64,000 nt of DNA from DATAOG01 sp963753685 (GTDB taxonomy: Bacteria > Pseudomonadota > Alphaproteobacteria > Geminicoccales > Geminicoccaceae). Both the position numbers and the translations under genes were made by a program. Of this stretch, positions 18,305-27,247 are shown one piece after another. The first letter of the stretch is position 1. Each line of letters starts with the position of its first letter. Under the pieces are notes generated by a model. The model made no database searches and was not told where the DNA came from. It was given only the letters and a program-made list of their open reading frames with translations. Location: NCBI GenBank assembly GCA_963753685.1, contig CAVWDE010000005.1:62001-126000 (forward strand), given 5' to 3'.

Positions 18305-18689
18305 GGACATCAAGCCACCGCCAGGCCCAGGCCGTCTCGACGATCCGCTCGGACGAGACGGACAGCGGGAAATCGAGCCCGAGCTCGGCTCGGGCGCGGC
18401 GCGCATCCGCGATCAGCACGGGAGGGTCGCGCCCCGGCCGCCGGGGCCGCGATCTCATGCGGGACCTTGCGCCTACCGACGCGTTCCACGACCACCAGCA
18501 GTTCCCGCACTGTCGACTCAATTCAAAGCGCCCGTCGCTCGACAGGTGTTCCAGGTTGCTGCGCCGCGCCGCGAACTCATTGTCGACGCCCAACACTTCA
18601 TGATCAGCCTTCACCAGCCATCTGCAAAGGAAGCTACCGCTGACAGCCGCACCAGTCCCGAGAACGAGCTTGCCGGTCAGGTCTTTCAT
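18288..18689 (-). pseudogene. Internally deleted NAD-sugar epimerase (UXS-like head, GalE-like tail)
   Basis: The first 60 residues (KLVLGTGAAVSGSFLCRWL, HEVLGVDNEFAARRSNLEHL) are the Rossmann start of an extended SDR such as a UDP-glucuronate decarboxylase. The last 50 (PPVLIADARRARAELGL, VETAWAWRW) are the end of a GalE-type UDP-glucose 4-epimerase. The catalytic Tyr-x-x-x-Lys core is absent, and part of the tail reads better in the neighbouring frame (VERVGRRKVPHEIAA). The ATG overlaps the stop of wbaP (ATGA), so it was translationally coupled. It cannot be an active epimerase. Confidence 0.65.
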
Positions 18690-20131
18690 CGCTCCTTTCT
18701 CCTCTGTATCAGAACCGGCACTGTCTTGAAGAGGATGAACAGGTCCAGTGATGGCGACCAGTTCTTGATGTACCAGTTATTGAGTTCGACGCGACGGTAA
18801 TATTCCACATCGTCGCGCCCGCTCACCTGCCACATGCCGGTCAAGCCGGGGGTCACCCGCTGATAGAGGATCAACGCGGCGCTGTCATAGCGACTGCGTT
18901 CTTCTGGCAGCAGCGGGCGCGGCCCGACGAGACTCATGTGGCCGCGCAAGACATTGAACAGCTGCGGCAGCTCGTCGAGGCTCATCCGCCGCAGATAGGT
19001 GCCGATCCAGGTGATACGCGGATCATTCTTGAGTTTGAACTGGCCGCTCCAGGCCTCTCTCACCGCCGGATCGCGCTCTATCAGATCGCTCAGGACGCGG
19101 TCGGCATCCGGGACCATGCTGCGAAACTTCAGGGCCTTGAAGATCCGGCCGCCGCGGCCGATCCGTGCCGATCCGTAGAACGCCGGGCCGCCGTCCAGGC
19201 GCACGAGGCCGGCGATGATCGCCATGGCCAGCGACATGAGCACGACCAGCACCCCCGCGACCACGATGTCGAACAGCCGCTTCGCCGCCATCCGCGACCG
19301 GCTATGGGACCTCCGATTGCTGTTCAAGAAAAGCAGGTCATGACCGAACACATGGTCGATTCGCAGATCACAAATCGACAGTCCGCGTAGGTTCGGCACC
19401 AGCGACATCGGTACTTCGAAGTGGTCGTCGAGGATGCGCGCGATCTCCAAGGTCTCCGCGATTTCGCTTTCATCGAAACTGACCACGACGTGCTGTGCGC
19501 GACCGCCGTCCAGCAGCCCACTGACGCGATTGAGGACGTAGCCGCGCCCGTGTTTGATGTCGACGATCTCGCAGGGCAGGTAGCCCAAATGATGATCGGG
19601 GAGCAAAGTATCTGTAATCTCTTTGGCGCGGCCCTCTGTGCCGATGACGATCGTCGGGCAGCGCCATGGCCCGAGCCGGTACAGCGCTTGTTTGCCGACG
19701 ATCCGAAAGCTCAGGATCAAGGCGAAGCCAACCAGCCAGTTCAAGATCACCCAGCCGCGCGACACCTCATACCGGTAGACGAACTGCAAATAGCCGTCGG
19801 CTAGACCAATGATCGCGATACCAGCCGAGATCCGCTCAAATTCGCTGAGCAAGGTCAGCCGTTGCGAGTAATGGCCAGTAGAGGCGAACCATAACAGTAG
19901 CGAAAGACTGAGAATAGCGACATGCTGGCTGCGGACGATCTCATCCGTGACAGTCGGGGCCGCGGGCGCCACGCCACGAATGAGTTGGCTGATGTCACTG
20001 CTCATCAAGGTTGCGAAAGCGAATGCGCCCGCAAGTGCTACTATGTCCGCGAGGAAAAACAGCCAACCCACCCGGCCGCTCAATGAGACAGCGGGTCTGG
20101 TGACGACTGTTCGAAAAGCTCCGCCTTCCAT
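18686..20131 (-). CDS. wbaP: Undecaprenyl-phosphate sugar phosphotransferase (WbaP/WcaJ type)
   Basis: Polyprenyl-phosphate hexose-1-phosphate transferase, the enzyme that starts repeat-unit synthesis by moving a sugar phosphate onto undecaprenyl phosphate. The N-terminal half has four membrane segments (about residues 20-45, 65-85, 100-120, 125-145) and a CoA-binding-like domain. The catalytic domain starts at KRLFDIVVAG (about residue 278) with one membrane-reentrant helix, then LKFRSMVPDA, DELPQLFNVLRG, GPRPLLPEE and PGLTGMWQVSGR, all hallmarks of the bacterial sugar transferase family. ATG 20131 gives MEGGAFRTVV just before the first helix; an in-frame ATG at 20212 is possible. First gene of the minus-strand cluster, it precedes the epimerase relic with a 4-base overlap. 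Galactose or glucose specificity cannot be told. Confidence 0.85.
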   Translation of the reverse strand: MEGGAFRTVVTRPAVSLSGRVGWLFFLADIVALAGAFAFATLMSSDISQLIRGVAPAAPTVTDEIVRSQHVAILSLSLLLWFASTGHYSQRLTLLSEFERISAGIAIIGLADGYLQFVYRYEVSRGWVILNWLVGFALILSFRIVGKQALYRLGPWRCPTIVIGTEGRAKEITDTLLPDHHLGYLPCEIVDIKHGRGYVLNRVSGLLDGGRAQHVVVSFDESEIAETLEIARILDDHFEVPMSLVPNLRGLSICDLRIDHVFGHDLLFLNSNRRSHSRSRMAAKRLFDIVVAGVLVVLMSLAMAIIAGLVRLDGGPAFYGSARIGRGGRIFKALKFRSMVPDADRVLSDLIERDPAVREAWSGQFKLKNDPRITWIGTYLRRMSLDELPQLFNVLRGHMSLVGPRPLLPEERSRYDSAALILYQRVTPGLTGMWQVSGRDDVEYYRRVELNNWYIKNWSPSLDLFILFKTVPVLIQRRKER

Positions 20132-21376
20132 CCCAAAGGCCTCATCTATTAAACTGAGGCGACACTTTTGTTGCCAGCAACCAGCCGCAGCCGTGTTATT
20201 AGCACTCAACACAGCACGCCGGATCCAACACTGACTCCAGGCACGTTGCTAACTCGGACTCGCCCCCCCGTTTTGCGGCGGCTACGCTGGCCCTCCCGCG
20301 GGCCCTTCCACCAAAAATTGCTCCTGCTCTGCCATCAGAGATCAAATTTGGCACAAATGAACGCGTTTGTCCACAGGCCGCGACATTTCTACTATACGGA
20401 CAGTTGGGGGCCCGGAGTTCTACTAAATAGGAAGCGATACTCGATAGTGAAGCTGCGGGATGGCTCCGCAAGCCCGCGATGTCGGTAGGCTCACTATTCC
20501 AAATAAGGCTCTGTGGAATTTGGCGGGAAATGGTCGGGACGCTTGGTGTCTTCGAGTAGTCGGAGCGCTTGGCGGCCGCGATCAGGCAGGCGGCATTCCC
20601 CTAGCCGATGTCCCGAGGAGCAGACCGAATAACACCTCAAGGACCGGCTATGCTTCATGTGCTTTTCTCCGATGGAACTCGGCGGGTGTATCCTGGAAGA
20701 CACAACATGACCTGAATTTTTTCGGGAGGGAGCCGGGCGGACCGGCGCTCAAGCATGGGTGGCAGCCTAGGACTGAAGAGCGGCAAGACGCACGGATTCG
20801 AGGTCGAGCTACTCGAGGTCGTCGTGCCCGAGTTCGGCGGCAAGACTCGCGCCAACATTGATCGGCGGCACGGCTTGAACCGGTCCCGCCGCGAATACAT
20901 CCCTTCTGGGATCGGATCAGCCGCTTCGCCGATCATGGGCGGCAAGAGATGCCGCCGCGCACGACGGGCACGGCTTGCGCAAGCTGTTGGACGGGTCCAA
21001 GAGGCCCCTTCCGATGGTCGTTACCGCCTGTCGGTCCGCCGCAAGCGAGCGCCAGGCTCGCGACGCAGGTCGAGCACGTCCTCGCGGCCGAGAAGGGACA
21101 GCCGAGAAGGGACACAGGGACCCGGTCGCCCGGATCATCGGCGTCGCCCCGAAGCGCGAGAGCCGTCCACGACACGACGTGCTGTCCGCTACGACCGTCT
21201 CCGCTTGCCCTATCCAAGAACCGGCGAACGTTCTAAGTATACGACCATGCGAGCGGCGTGGTTGCCCCGGGATCACGACACCTCATGATCGACCGCGAAA
21301 AGGCGCGCTTGATGGGACCGGGCGGGCCTCGGCGCTTGCCGTGCGCAGCTGCCACACCGTCAACCGACGCCGAGAG
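20132..21376. promoter_or_regulatory. Long noncoding interval between divergent polysaccharide genes
   Basis: About 1.25 kb between wbaP (minus) and a GT2 gene (plus). The first 330 bases are clearly poorer in G+C than the rest (runs such as acatttctactatacgg and ctactaaataggaag), as expected for a promoter and operator region of the minus-strand operon. From about 20760 the composition is GC-rich again and short plus frames appear (FEVELLEVVVPEFGGKTRAN), but no family is recognised. No clear promoter boxes or terminator can be assigned by eye. Confidence 0.4.
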
Positions 21377-22462
21377 ATGCACGGCAGTAAGACGAAGATG
21401 AGATCCGCAGCCCACTCCGGCACAAGCCGTCCCGACGCCATCGTGCCAGGCGGCGAAGGCTTGGCACCGCTTTCGGCCAGCGGCTGCCGGGTGACCATCG
21501 GCATGCCCGTTTACAATGGCGAGCCGTATCTCGAACGGGCGATTCGCTCGATCCGCGCGCAGACCTACACCGATTTCCGGCTGCTGATCCTCGACAACGC
21601 CTCGACGGACGGGACCGCGGAGATCGCCGCGCGCCATAGCGACCGCGATCCGCGGATCGTCTATCGGCGAAACGAGCGCAACTTTGGCGCCGGTCCCAAT
21701 TTCAACAAAGTGTTCGGGCTCTCGGACAGCGCATACTTCAAATGGGCGGCCCACGACGACGAGGTGCACCCGCGCTACCTCGAGGCCTGCTTGCGCGCCC
21801 TGGACGGCGACCCTTCCGCGGTGCTCGCACACAGCCTGGTCGAGGAGATCGATGACGACGGCAAGGTCCTGCGCGTGTATGGGCCGGTCTCCGACCAGCT
21901 GGCCGCCGCGGACCGTCTGACCCGCTTTCGGAGCCGCGTCCTCGAGCGCGGCTCGTGCACCGAGATCTTCGCCGTAATGCGCGCGGACCAGCTCCGCGGC
22001 ACCGCGTTGATCGCGAGTTATGCGGGCGCGGATCTTTCGCTAATCGTGGAGCTGACGCTGCGGGGGCGCTTCATCATCGTTCCGGAACCATTATTCCGCA
22101 ACCGCCAGCACCCGAACCGCTATACCAAGGCCATCTTCGAAAATGTCGCCGTCGCCACCCGGCCCCGGGAGATCGTGAGCTGGTACGATACCTCGAAGCA
22201 AGGCGGCCGCTGGCACCTCCACTGGTGGAGGTTCCTGTTCGCCCTGTTCGCAATGATCAACCGCAACCTGGGGCTCTGGTCGGATCGCCGCCCCTATTAT
22301 CGCGTGACACTCCAGTGGATGGTCAAACGCGAGAATCGGCGAGATCTGGCCAAGGACCTTCTGTTCGCGCTCAGCCCCCGCCTGCATCGGTGGCTCCTGC
22401 GCACCAGCAGACGGACCGCCACGGGTTCGGCCAATCGCCACCCCGTGGCACCGCAGAGCTGA
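21377..22462 (+). CDS. Glycosyltransferase family 2
   Basis: Inverting sugar transferase of 361 residues. VTIGMPVYNGEPYLERAIRS (about residues 41-60), FRLLILDNASTDGTAEIA (about 68-85) and FKWAAHDDEVHPRYLEACL (about 122-140) form the nucleotide-sugar site, with HDD as the acidic metal-binding motif. A C-terminal region with a hydrophobic WWRFLFALFAM segment may lie on the membrane. ATG 21377 is the first start close to the domain. It is transcribed away from wbaP across the 1.2 kb interval. It resembles the broken GT2 at 13985-14480 in its opening motifs. Confidence 0.82.
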   Translation: MHGSKTKMRSAAHSGTSRPDAIVPGGEGLAPLSASGCRVTIGMPVYNGEPYLERAIRSIRAQTYTDFRLLILDNASTDGTAEIAARHSDRDPRIVYRRNERNFGAGPNFNKVFGLSDSAYFKWAAHDDEVHPRYLEACLRALDGDPSAVLAHSLVEEIDDDGKVLRVYGPVSDQLAAADRLTRFRSRVLERGSCTEIFAVMRADQLRGTALIASYAGADLSLIVELTLRGRFIIVPEPLFRNRQHPNRYTKAIFENVAVATRPREIVSWYDTSKQGGRWHLHWWRFLFALFAMINRNLGLWSDRRPYYRVTLQWMVKRENRRDLAKDLLFALSPRLHRWLLRTSRRTATGSANRHPVAPQS

Positions 22463-22489
22463 GCTCGATGGCTGCGGGAGCCGCCGAAG

Positions 22490-22770
22490 CCGGACCCTGG
22501 CGGCCGCCCGCGGCACAGCCAGTAGCCGTCGGCGATGGCGCCGGTGCTGCCGTCGCGCACCCGCGCCAGGTATTGAATCTTCTCGGCGTAGGGCTTGGCG
22601 ATGTCAGAGACGTCGAGGATCAAGAGGGTGCGCGCCCCGACCTTAGGACTGCCGGCGCCCAGGATCGCTTGGCCAACGTGATCGCCGAGCTCCGGCCGGC
22701 TTCAGCTCTACAGCCATCTCTGCGGCCCAAGACCGAGCATGCGGTGTTCGGTGCGGGAATGAGTTGAAAG
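22490..22770 (-). pseudogene. IS4-like DDE transposase remnant
   Basis: On the minus strand, GAGSPKVGARTLLILDVSDI and KPYAEKIQYLARVRDGS then IADGYWLC match the catalytic-Asp region of a DDE transposase group usually annotated as IS4-like. Only about 90 residues survive and the frame is broken on both sides. No terminal repeats are seen. Confidence 0.5.
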
Positions 22771-22822
22771 CGGCGACCCTAGACCGCCCCGGGCGCGCAC
22801 CTCTTGAGCAGGTCCGTGTCAA

Positions 22823-22948
22823 TTACTGAAGCCCCGGGTCTCCCTCTGGGCGTTCCATGCAAGCGTCATCGGCAGTGGTCGCGAGTGCGAACACGGCCGC
22901 CATCACGGCAATAGTGGCTACGAAGCAAACACGAAATTTCGAGATCAT
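22823..22948 (-). CDS. Small secreted peptide (41 residues), unknown
   Basis: ATG at 22948 preceded by AAAGGAGGCAGGAAA, a strong ribosome binding site at good spacing. The product begins MISKFRVCFVATIAVMAAVF, a basic start followed by a hydrophobic core, then ALATTADDACMERPEGD and a stop at 22823. It looks like a signal peptide (cleavage near ALA-TTA) with a mature acidic peptide of only about 18 residues containing one Cys. Either a real small periplasmic peptide or the 5' end of a longer secreted gene truncated by rearrangement. It lies among IS debris, so its native neighbours are unknown. Confidence 0.45.
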   Translation of the reverse strand: MISKFRVCFVATIAVMAAVFALATTADDACMERPEGDPGLQ

Positions 22949-23049
22949 TTTCCTGCCTCCTTTGATGCGGTCGCCGCGATCAGGTTCCACTGCGCTTGCT
23001 CGTCCAAAGGTTTAGGCGTGCGGTGAGTCTGCTCGTGTCCGCGCGTCGA

Positions 23050-23415
23050 CCCGGATGCGACCAACGCGATTCTTGCGGCATGCTTTGCGTCTCGACCGTG
23101 GCCGTGCAGAACGCACTGGTGCAGATCGCGCTGAAGGGGGCGCCGTCCACGGCGATCATGACCACCAACATCACGCGCTTCATGATGGATGTCGGCGAGG
23201 TGCTGCTCGGAGGCGATCCGGTCGATGTGGCCGAGGCGCGCAATCGAGCGGTGCGGACGCTGCCCGCGATCATCGGCTTCGCCGTCGGCTGCGCCCTCGG
23301 TGCGGCGTGCGAAGCCGCTGTTGGCCTGTGGTCCCTGGCGTTGCCGGCCGGCCTTGCGCTGCTCGCGCTTGCGATGGCTTTTTCGCCCAGTGCCGATGAC
23401 CGACCGCACCGCTGA
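23050..23415 (+). pseudogene. DUF1275 (YoaK-like) membrane protein, 3' fragment
   Basis: The readable part (VQNALVQIALKGAPSTAIMT then TNITRFMMDVGEVLLGG, and AVGLWSLALPAGLALLALAM) is the C-terminal half of a DUF1275 inner-membrane protein, which normally has about 230 residues and six helices. Upstream of about 23080 the frame no longer resembles the family, so the 5' half is missing. The 3' end runs into an IS21 fragment on the opposite strand. Confidence 0.6.
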
Positions 23416-23766
23416 TCCGGCAACCCGCTCACGCAAGTACGAGACGAACGGGTCGATGCGCCGGGGGCGCGGCTGCCGCGGACCATAGACCGGCACCTCC
23501 AGGCCACGCGCGAGGTATTTGCGCACGGTCTTGCGATCGATGCCGAGCTGAAGAGCGATGGCCGAGACGGACAGGCCCTGCCGGTGCAGATCCAGGATCA
23601 TGACGACTTCCCCAAGCTTGATCACCGTCCTGCCCCCTCCCGCATGAAGGGACAGCATCGATCATCGGTCCGCCGCCCGACCTTCCGGGGCTCGCCCCGG
23701 GAGGTCGACCCTCACCGCGAATTTGGGGAAAATTCAAACGGCACTTCTGGGGAAGATCACTCCGGT
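23411..23766 (-). mobile_element. istA: IS21-family end with IstA N-terminal fragment
   Basis: A GTG at 23625 opens VIKLGEVVMILDLHRQGLSV, then IGIDRKTVRKYLARG-type sequence: the helix-turn-helix start of the IS21 transposase IstA. After about 70 residues it ends at the DUF1275 fragment. Upstream, on the minus strand, TGATCTTCCCCAGAAGTGCC followed by TTTTCCCCAAATTCGCGG (23766-23725) has the repeated CCCCA blocks typical of IS21 ends. No istB is present. Confidence 0.6.
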
Positions 23767-24366
23767 ATCAACATCCTGTTCTTCGCGGTCCACGACGCCG
23801 ATGCCGCGGGCACGCTGATCTACCAGTCCCTGCAGGAAGCGACGCGCGCCCGGCCGGGGCGCAGAGTCCGGGTGATCAATCTCGGCCTGGAGCCGGAGGA
23901 GGCGGTCGCGATGGGCCTCGAGCTCGAGGATGTCGAGGCGGGCGAGCGCCGCAGGCCGATCGCGTCCTATGTCCCTGCCGATTGGCAGAGCTGGCTGCTC
24001 CACCATCGCGTCGAGCTGAACGCGATGACGACGCCGCAGTTCATCGCGTGGCTGGACGATAAGATGGCGGCGTTCGGGAATGGCAAGCTGGTGCCGCCCG
24101 CGGCCGTGCTCACGACCGACCTGAGCGGCGTGCTCGAGCATCGGTTGCACCGGCAGATCACCGAGCAAATCCTGCGCGAGGCCCAGATCGACGAGCGCGT
24201 TGCTGCTGCGCTTCAAGAGATCGCCCTGCCACCACCGGAGGGCCTGCGCACAGCGGTCGACGATGCTCTTACCGACCAGCCTGCAGCCTCCTGGCGTGCG
24301 GCCATTGCGCGGATCGCGGACCAACTGCTCGCAGCTCAGGGTGAACCACAGGAGCGTGGTACATGA
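23767..24366 (+). pseudogene. TOPRIM-like protein, C-terminal part
   Basis: About 200 residues in good frame starting at the IS21 end: INILFFAVHDADAAGTLIYQ has a DxD motif with following Gly that resembles a TOPRIM active site as in topoisomerase VI A/Spo11-type proteins; then RVRVINLGLEPEEAVAMGLE and HRVELNAMTTPQFIAWLD. Conserved unknown genes with this sequence occur, as I recall, on plasmids and integrative elements. No start codon is available, so IS21 removed the 5' part. It ends with an ATGA overlap into the next gene, indicating an operon. Function is not established; TOPRIM is inferred from one motif. Confidence 0.45.
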
Positions 24367-24545
24367 AGCGCGGCCGGAGCCGAACGACCTCGCTCAAGCG
24401 CTTCGACGTGGTCGCCGGCACAGCCTCGGCGCAGAAACCAGCCCGCCGGCCCGGGCGGGATTTCGAAGAGGTCCGGGAGAAGGATCCTGACGGTGCGATC
24501 GTCGTTCACCACCGGACAGTCGGTACCCTCGGCAAGATGGTGCGC
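24363..24545 (+). pseudogene. DUF6456-like fragment
   Basis: Starts at ATG 24363, overlapping the preceding stop by four bases. The start (MKRGRSRTTSLKRFDVVAG) leads to VVHHRTVGTLGKMVRAGTIT, which resembles the beginning of DUF6456-type proteins (an HRTVDTL-RMxRAGTI motif). The homologous reading stops near 24545, where a fragment of another gene on the opposite strand begins. Assignment is tentative. Confidence 0.35.
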
Positions 24546-24715
24546 GCCGGGACGATCACCCCGGCGATGCCCTCGCTGGTGATGACCACCCGCTGCGGCC
24601 CGCCGTCGGCGCCGATGACGCGAATCATGCCGCGGTTGCGGAGAGCGTCCATCACCTGGGCAAGCGCGCCGCCCTTGAGCTTGAGGCTGTCCGGCAGAGG
24701 CAAGACCGAGAGGTC
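24540..24715 (-). pseudogene. DUF3489 fragment
   Basis: Minus-strand residues LPLPDSLKLKGGALAQVMDA and LRNRGMIRVI match the core of DUF3489, a small winged-helix-like family. The fragment is fused on one side to the DUF6456-like piece and on the other to the phage tape-measure gene. No start or stop of its own remains. Confidence 0.5.
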
Positions 24716-24716
24716 G

Positions 24717-25944
24717 GCGCGCCTGTTCGATGCGCCCGAGGAGAAGAGCCTCCGCACGCTGCGCTACGAGCTCGACCTGACCGAGAGCACGATCGCGAAG
24801 CTGCAGGGTCGGATCGACGAGCTTCGCAAGTCACCGACCCTCGGCTTCACGACCTTCATCGACACCGCCCAGATCAGCGCGCTGCAGAGCAAGATCGACG
24901 AGCTGTCGCGCGTGCGCGGTCAGACCCAGGCGCGCATCGCCTTCCTCGAGGGCCCGCCGGAGCAGTCGCACGCGCCCGGCCAGACGCCGCCTGCGCCCGA
25001 CGACACGGCCGGCGTCAAGGACCGGTCTGAGCGGCTGCAGCGCATTCAGGAGGGCCTGGAGAGCACGTTGTTCGGCATCACGCACGAGGGCAGCGAGCGG
25101 ATCATCGCCGAGCACGAGCGCCGGGTCGCCGAGATTGAGGTGCTCCGCGCCAAGGACGGCAGCAATGCGGAGCAGGTCGACCGGCTGGTCGAGCAATCCG
25201 CTACGGTCCGCGAGGCACAGCTCTCCCAGCTGAGTGCTAAGGAGGCGGAGGCGGCCGACAAGGTCCGGGCCGCCAACGATCGGGTGGTCGAGGGGCTGAA
25301 CGCCGAGCGCGCCGCGCTCACCAGCACCGGGCGCGAGCGGTTCGTTGCCCAGGCGATGAGCCGGCTGTCCGCCGAGGCGACGGCGGCGCAGCGGCGCGAG
25401 GTGGAAGAGCTGGCTGGCGCCTTGTACGACGAGCAGCAGGCGCTCCAGGCGCGCCAGCGGCTGATGGACGAGGGCCGCTCGGTCACCGACCGCACCCGGA
25501 GCGCGACCGAGCAGTACGCGGCCGAGGTCGAGAAGCTGGACGACCTGCTCGCCAAACTATCACCGCACCGATTGCCGGATTCCTGCAGGGCGCTCTCACC
25601 AGCGGCGGGTTCGGCCTGTTCCACGAGGGCGGGGTCGTGGGTGAGCGCCCATCGGGTGTCCGCTACGCGGACCCTGGCATCTTCGAGCATGCGCTCCGCT
25701 ACCACGGTGGCGGCTTTGCGGGCTCGGGCCTCCTGCCCGACGAGGTGTCGATCATCGCTCGGCGCGGCGAGCTGGTAGTCCCGCCTGAGCGGGTGGTGCG
25801 GAAGGACGCGGCCGCCCCGGGCAGCGGCCGATCATGGTGATGATCAACGTCACCGCGGCCGACGCCAACTCGTTCCGAGCGAGTCAGGGCCAGGTCGCTG
25901 CCGAGATGGCGCGCGCGATCGATCGGGCGAGTCGGAACCGGTGA
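24717..25944 (+). pseudogene. Phage tail tape-measure protein, truncated and frameshifted
   Basis: A long Glu/Arg/Ala-rich coiled-coil reading (24730-25560: LRYELDLTESTIAKLQGRID, HERRVAEIEVLRAKDG, VRAANDRVVEGLNAERAALT) is followed after a frameshift near 25555 by the typical tape-measure tail: GFLQGALTSGGFGLFHEGGV, then GLLPDEVSIIARRGELVV. A second frameshift near 25835 leads to MVMINVTAADANSFRASQGQ and a stop at 25944. The ending is that of tape-measure proteins in gene-transfer-agent-like and lambdoid tails. The 5' part was lost at the DUF3489 junction. In life it would set tail length. Confidence 0.7.
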
Positions 25945-25951
25945 AGCTGGT

Positions 25952-26374
25952 ATGAACACGTACCTCAGGATCCTGGCGGTCTTCTATTTGTATGGCGCCC
26001 TCGTCCATCTGGCCGACCTGCTCAGCCTCGGTCACCATCTCGGCCAGACACATAGCCTCGCCTTGCCCGAGATGAGCTTGCCGTGGCAGATCGGGACGGT
26101 TGGCTCCGCTGCGGTTGATCTGGTCGCGGCGGCTGGCCTTTGGTTGCGAGCCTGGTGGGGTGTCATGGCTTTCCTCGCGTTCGCTGGGTTCCTGACGGCA
26201 GACGGGGGATTGGTTGTGACGGCACTGCTGGGCGGACGAATGCTGGTGTGCGGGCGAAGTGCCGACGACGGACGGTGCCTATACCAAACACAAGCCGATT
26301 TTCGGCTTCCTGCCCGGGGCGTCGTGATCCCGTTGGCCGTATTGGTGCACCGGTGTTTGCTTTTCCGCAGGTGA
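25952..26374 (+). CDS. Small inner-membrane protein (possible DUF6163-like)
   Basis: The 140-residue frame starts MNTYLRILAVFYLYGALVHL and has three or four hydrophobic segments (about residues 5-28, 47-66, 69-95, 122-138). The opening resembles small four-helix membrane proteins of the DUF6163 type. The part after about residue 95 reads less hydrophobic and rich in Arg/Asp (GRSADDGRCLYQTQADF), so a frameshift is possible. It begins eight bases after the phage tail stop and precedes the acid-sugar operon. Function unknown. Confidence 0.4.
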   Translation: MNTYLRILAVFYLYGALVHLADLLSLGHHLGQTHSLALPEMSLPWQIGTVGSAAVDLVAAAGLWLRAWWGVMAFLAFAGFLTADGGLVVTALLGGRMLVCGRSADDGRCLYQTQADFRLPARGVVIPLAVLVHRCLLFRR

Positions 26375-26436
26375 TCGCCTAGGGTCCCCAGGCGGCCAGC
26401 GACATCCGTTCTTCGACTTTCCCACGGCGTTCGGTC

Positions 26437-27189
26437 ATGAGACTAAGCAACAAGAGAGCTCTGGTAACCGGTGGCGCCCAGGGGATCGGCCACGCCATCG
26501 CGGAGACGTTCGGCCGGGAGGGCGCGATCGTTTACATCGCCGACGTCAACGAGGAGACCGGCGCGGCGGCAGAAGCAAAACTGCGCGAGACGGGCACCAG
26601 GGCCACTTTCCTGCCGCTCAACGTCTCGCTGGAGGCCGACTGGCAGCGGGCCGTTGAGCAGATCGAGGATGAAACGGGCGGTCTCGACATCCTCGTCAAC
26701 AATGCCGGCATCAACATCCGCAAGGTGATCGAGGACATGAGCGCGGAAGAGCTCGATCAGATGTACAATGTCAACGTCAAGGGGCCGTTCCTCGGCATCA
26801 AGTACGCACTGCCGGTGATGAAGAAGATTGGTGGCGGATCGATCATCAACATGTCGTCCGTCTGCGGACTGATCGGCCACATGTATACGCCGGAAGCCTA
26901 TACGACCACCAAGGGCGCGGTGTCGCTGCTGACCCGGGCGGTAGCCGCGCGCTACGGCAAGTTCAACATCCGCTGCAATTCGATCAATCCGAGCACGGCC
27001 GACACGCCGCTGGTGCGTGAGATGCTCAAGGACCCCGAGCGGAAGAAGGAGAGGCTCGGAGAAGTGCCGCTCGGTCGGATGGCCAGCATGCAGGATATCG
27101 CCGAGGCGGCGCTTTATCTCGCTTCGGATGAGGGCTCCTTCATCAACGGCATCGCCCTACCGGTGGACGGCGGCGTCACCGCCTATTGA
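26437..27189 (+). CDS. Short-chain dehydrogenase/reductase (SDR)
   Basis: Cytoplasmic NAD(P)-dependent oxidoreductase of 250 residues, standard classical-SDR length. TGGAQGIG (residues 10-17) binds the cofactor; Asp37 in YIADVNE suggests NAD preference; NNAG (about 88-91), Ser in INMSSVCG (about 139) and the YTTTK pair (Tyr about 153, Lys 157) form the active site. The ending LYLASDEGSFINGIALPVDG is typical. It is followed at 58 bases by an aldolase-type decarboxylase and an acid-sugar kinase, so it probably oxidises a four-carbon acid sugar (a threonate- or erythronate-like acid) to the 2- or 3-oxo form; in described pathways this step is often done by a different dehydrogenase family. Substrate is inferred from context only. 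Confidence 0.85.
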   Translation: MRLSNKRALVTGGAQGIGHAIAETFGREGAIVYIADVNEETGAAAEAKLRETGTRATFLPLNVSLEADWQRAVEQIEDETGGLDILVNNAGINIRKVIEDMSAEELDQMYNVNVKGPFLGIKYALPVMKKIGGGSIINMSSVCGLIGHMYTPEAYTTTKGAVSLLTRAVAARYGKFNIRCNSINPSTADTPLVREMLKDPERKKERLGEVPLGRMASMQDIAEAALYLASDEGSFINGIALPVDGGVTAY

Positions 27190-27247
27190 CGCAAGACGGA
27201 GCCGTTGTGGCTGTCGGACCTGCAACAACAAGAATGCGGAGTTGCGC

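Noticed and set aside
16823..18643. Long plus-strand open frame of about 600 codons
   Set aside because: It lies antisense to the wzc start, a GT4 gene and the epimerase relic, all with clear family motifs. Long antisense frames are common in high-GC DNA; the translation is Arg/Gly/His-rich with no motif.
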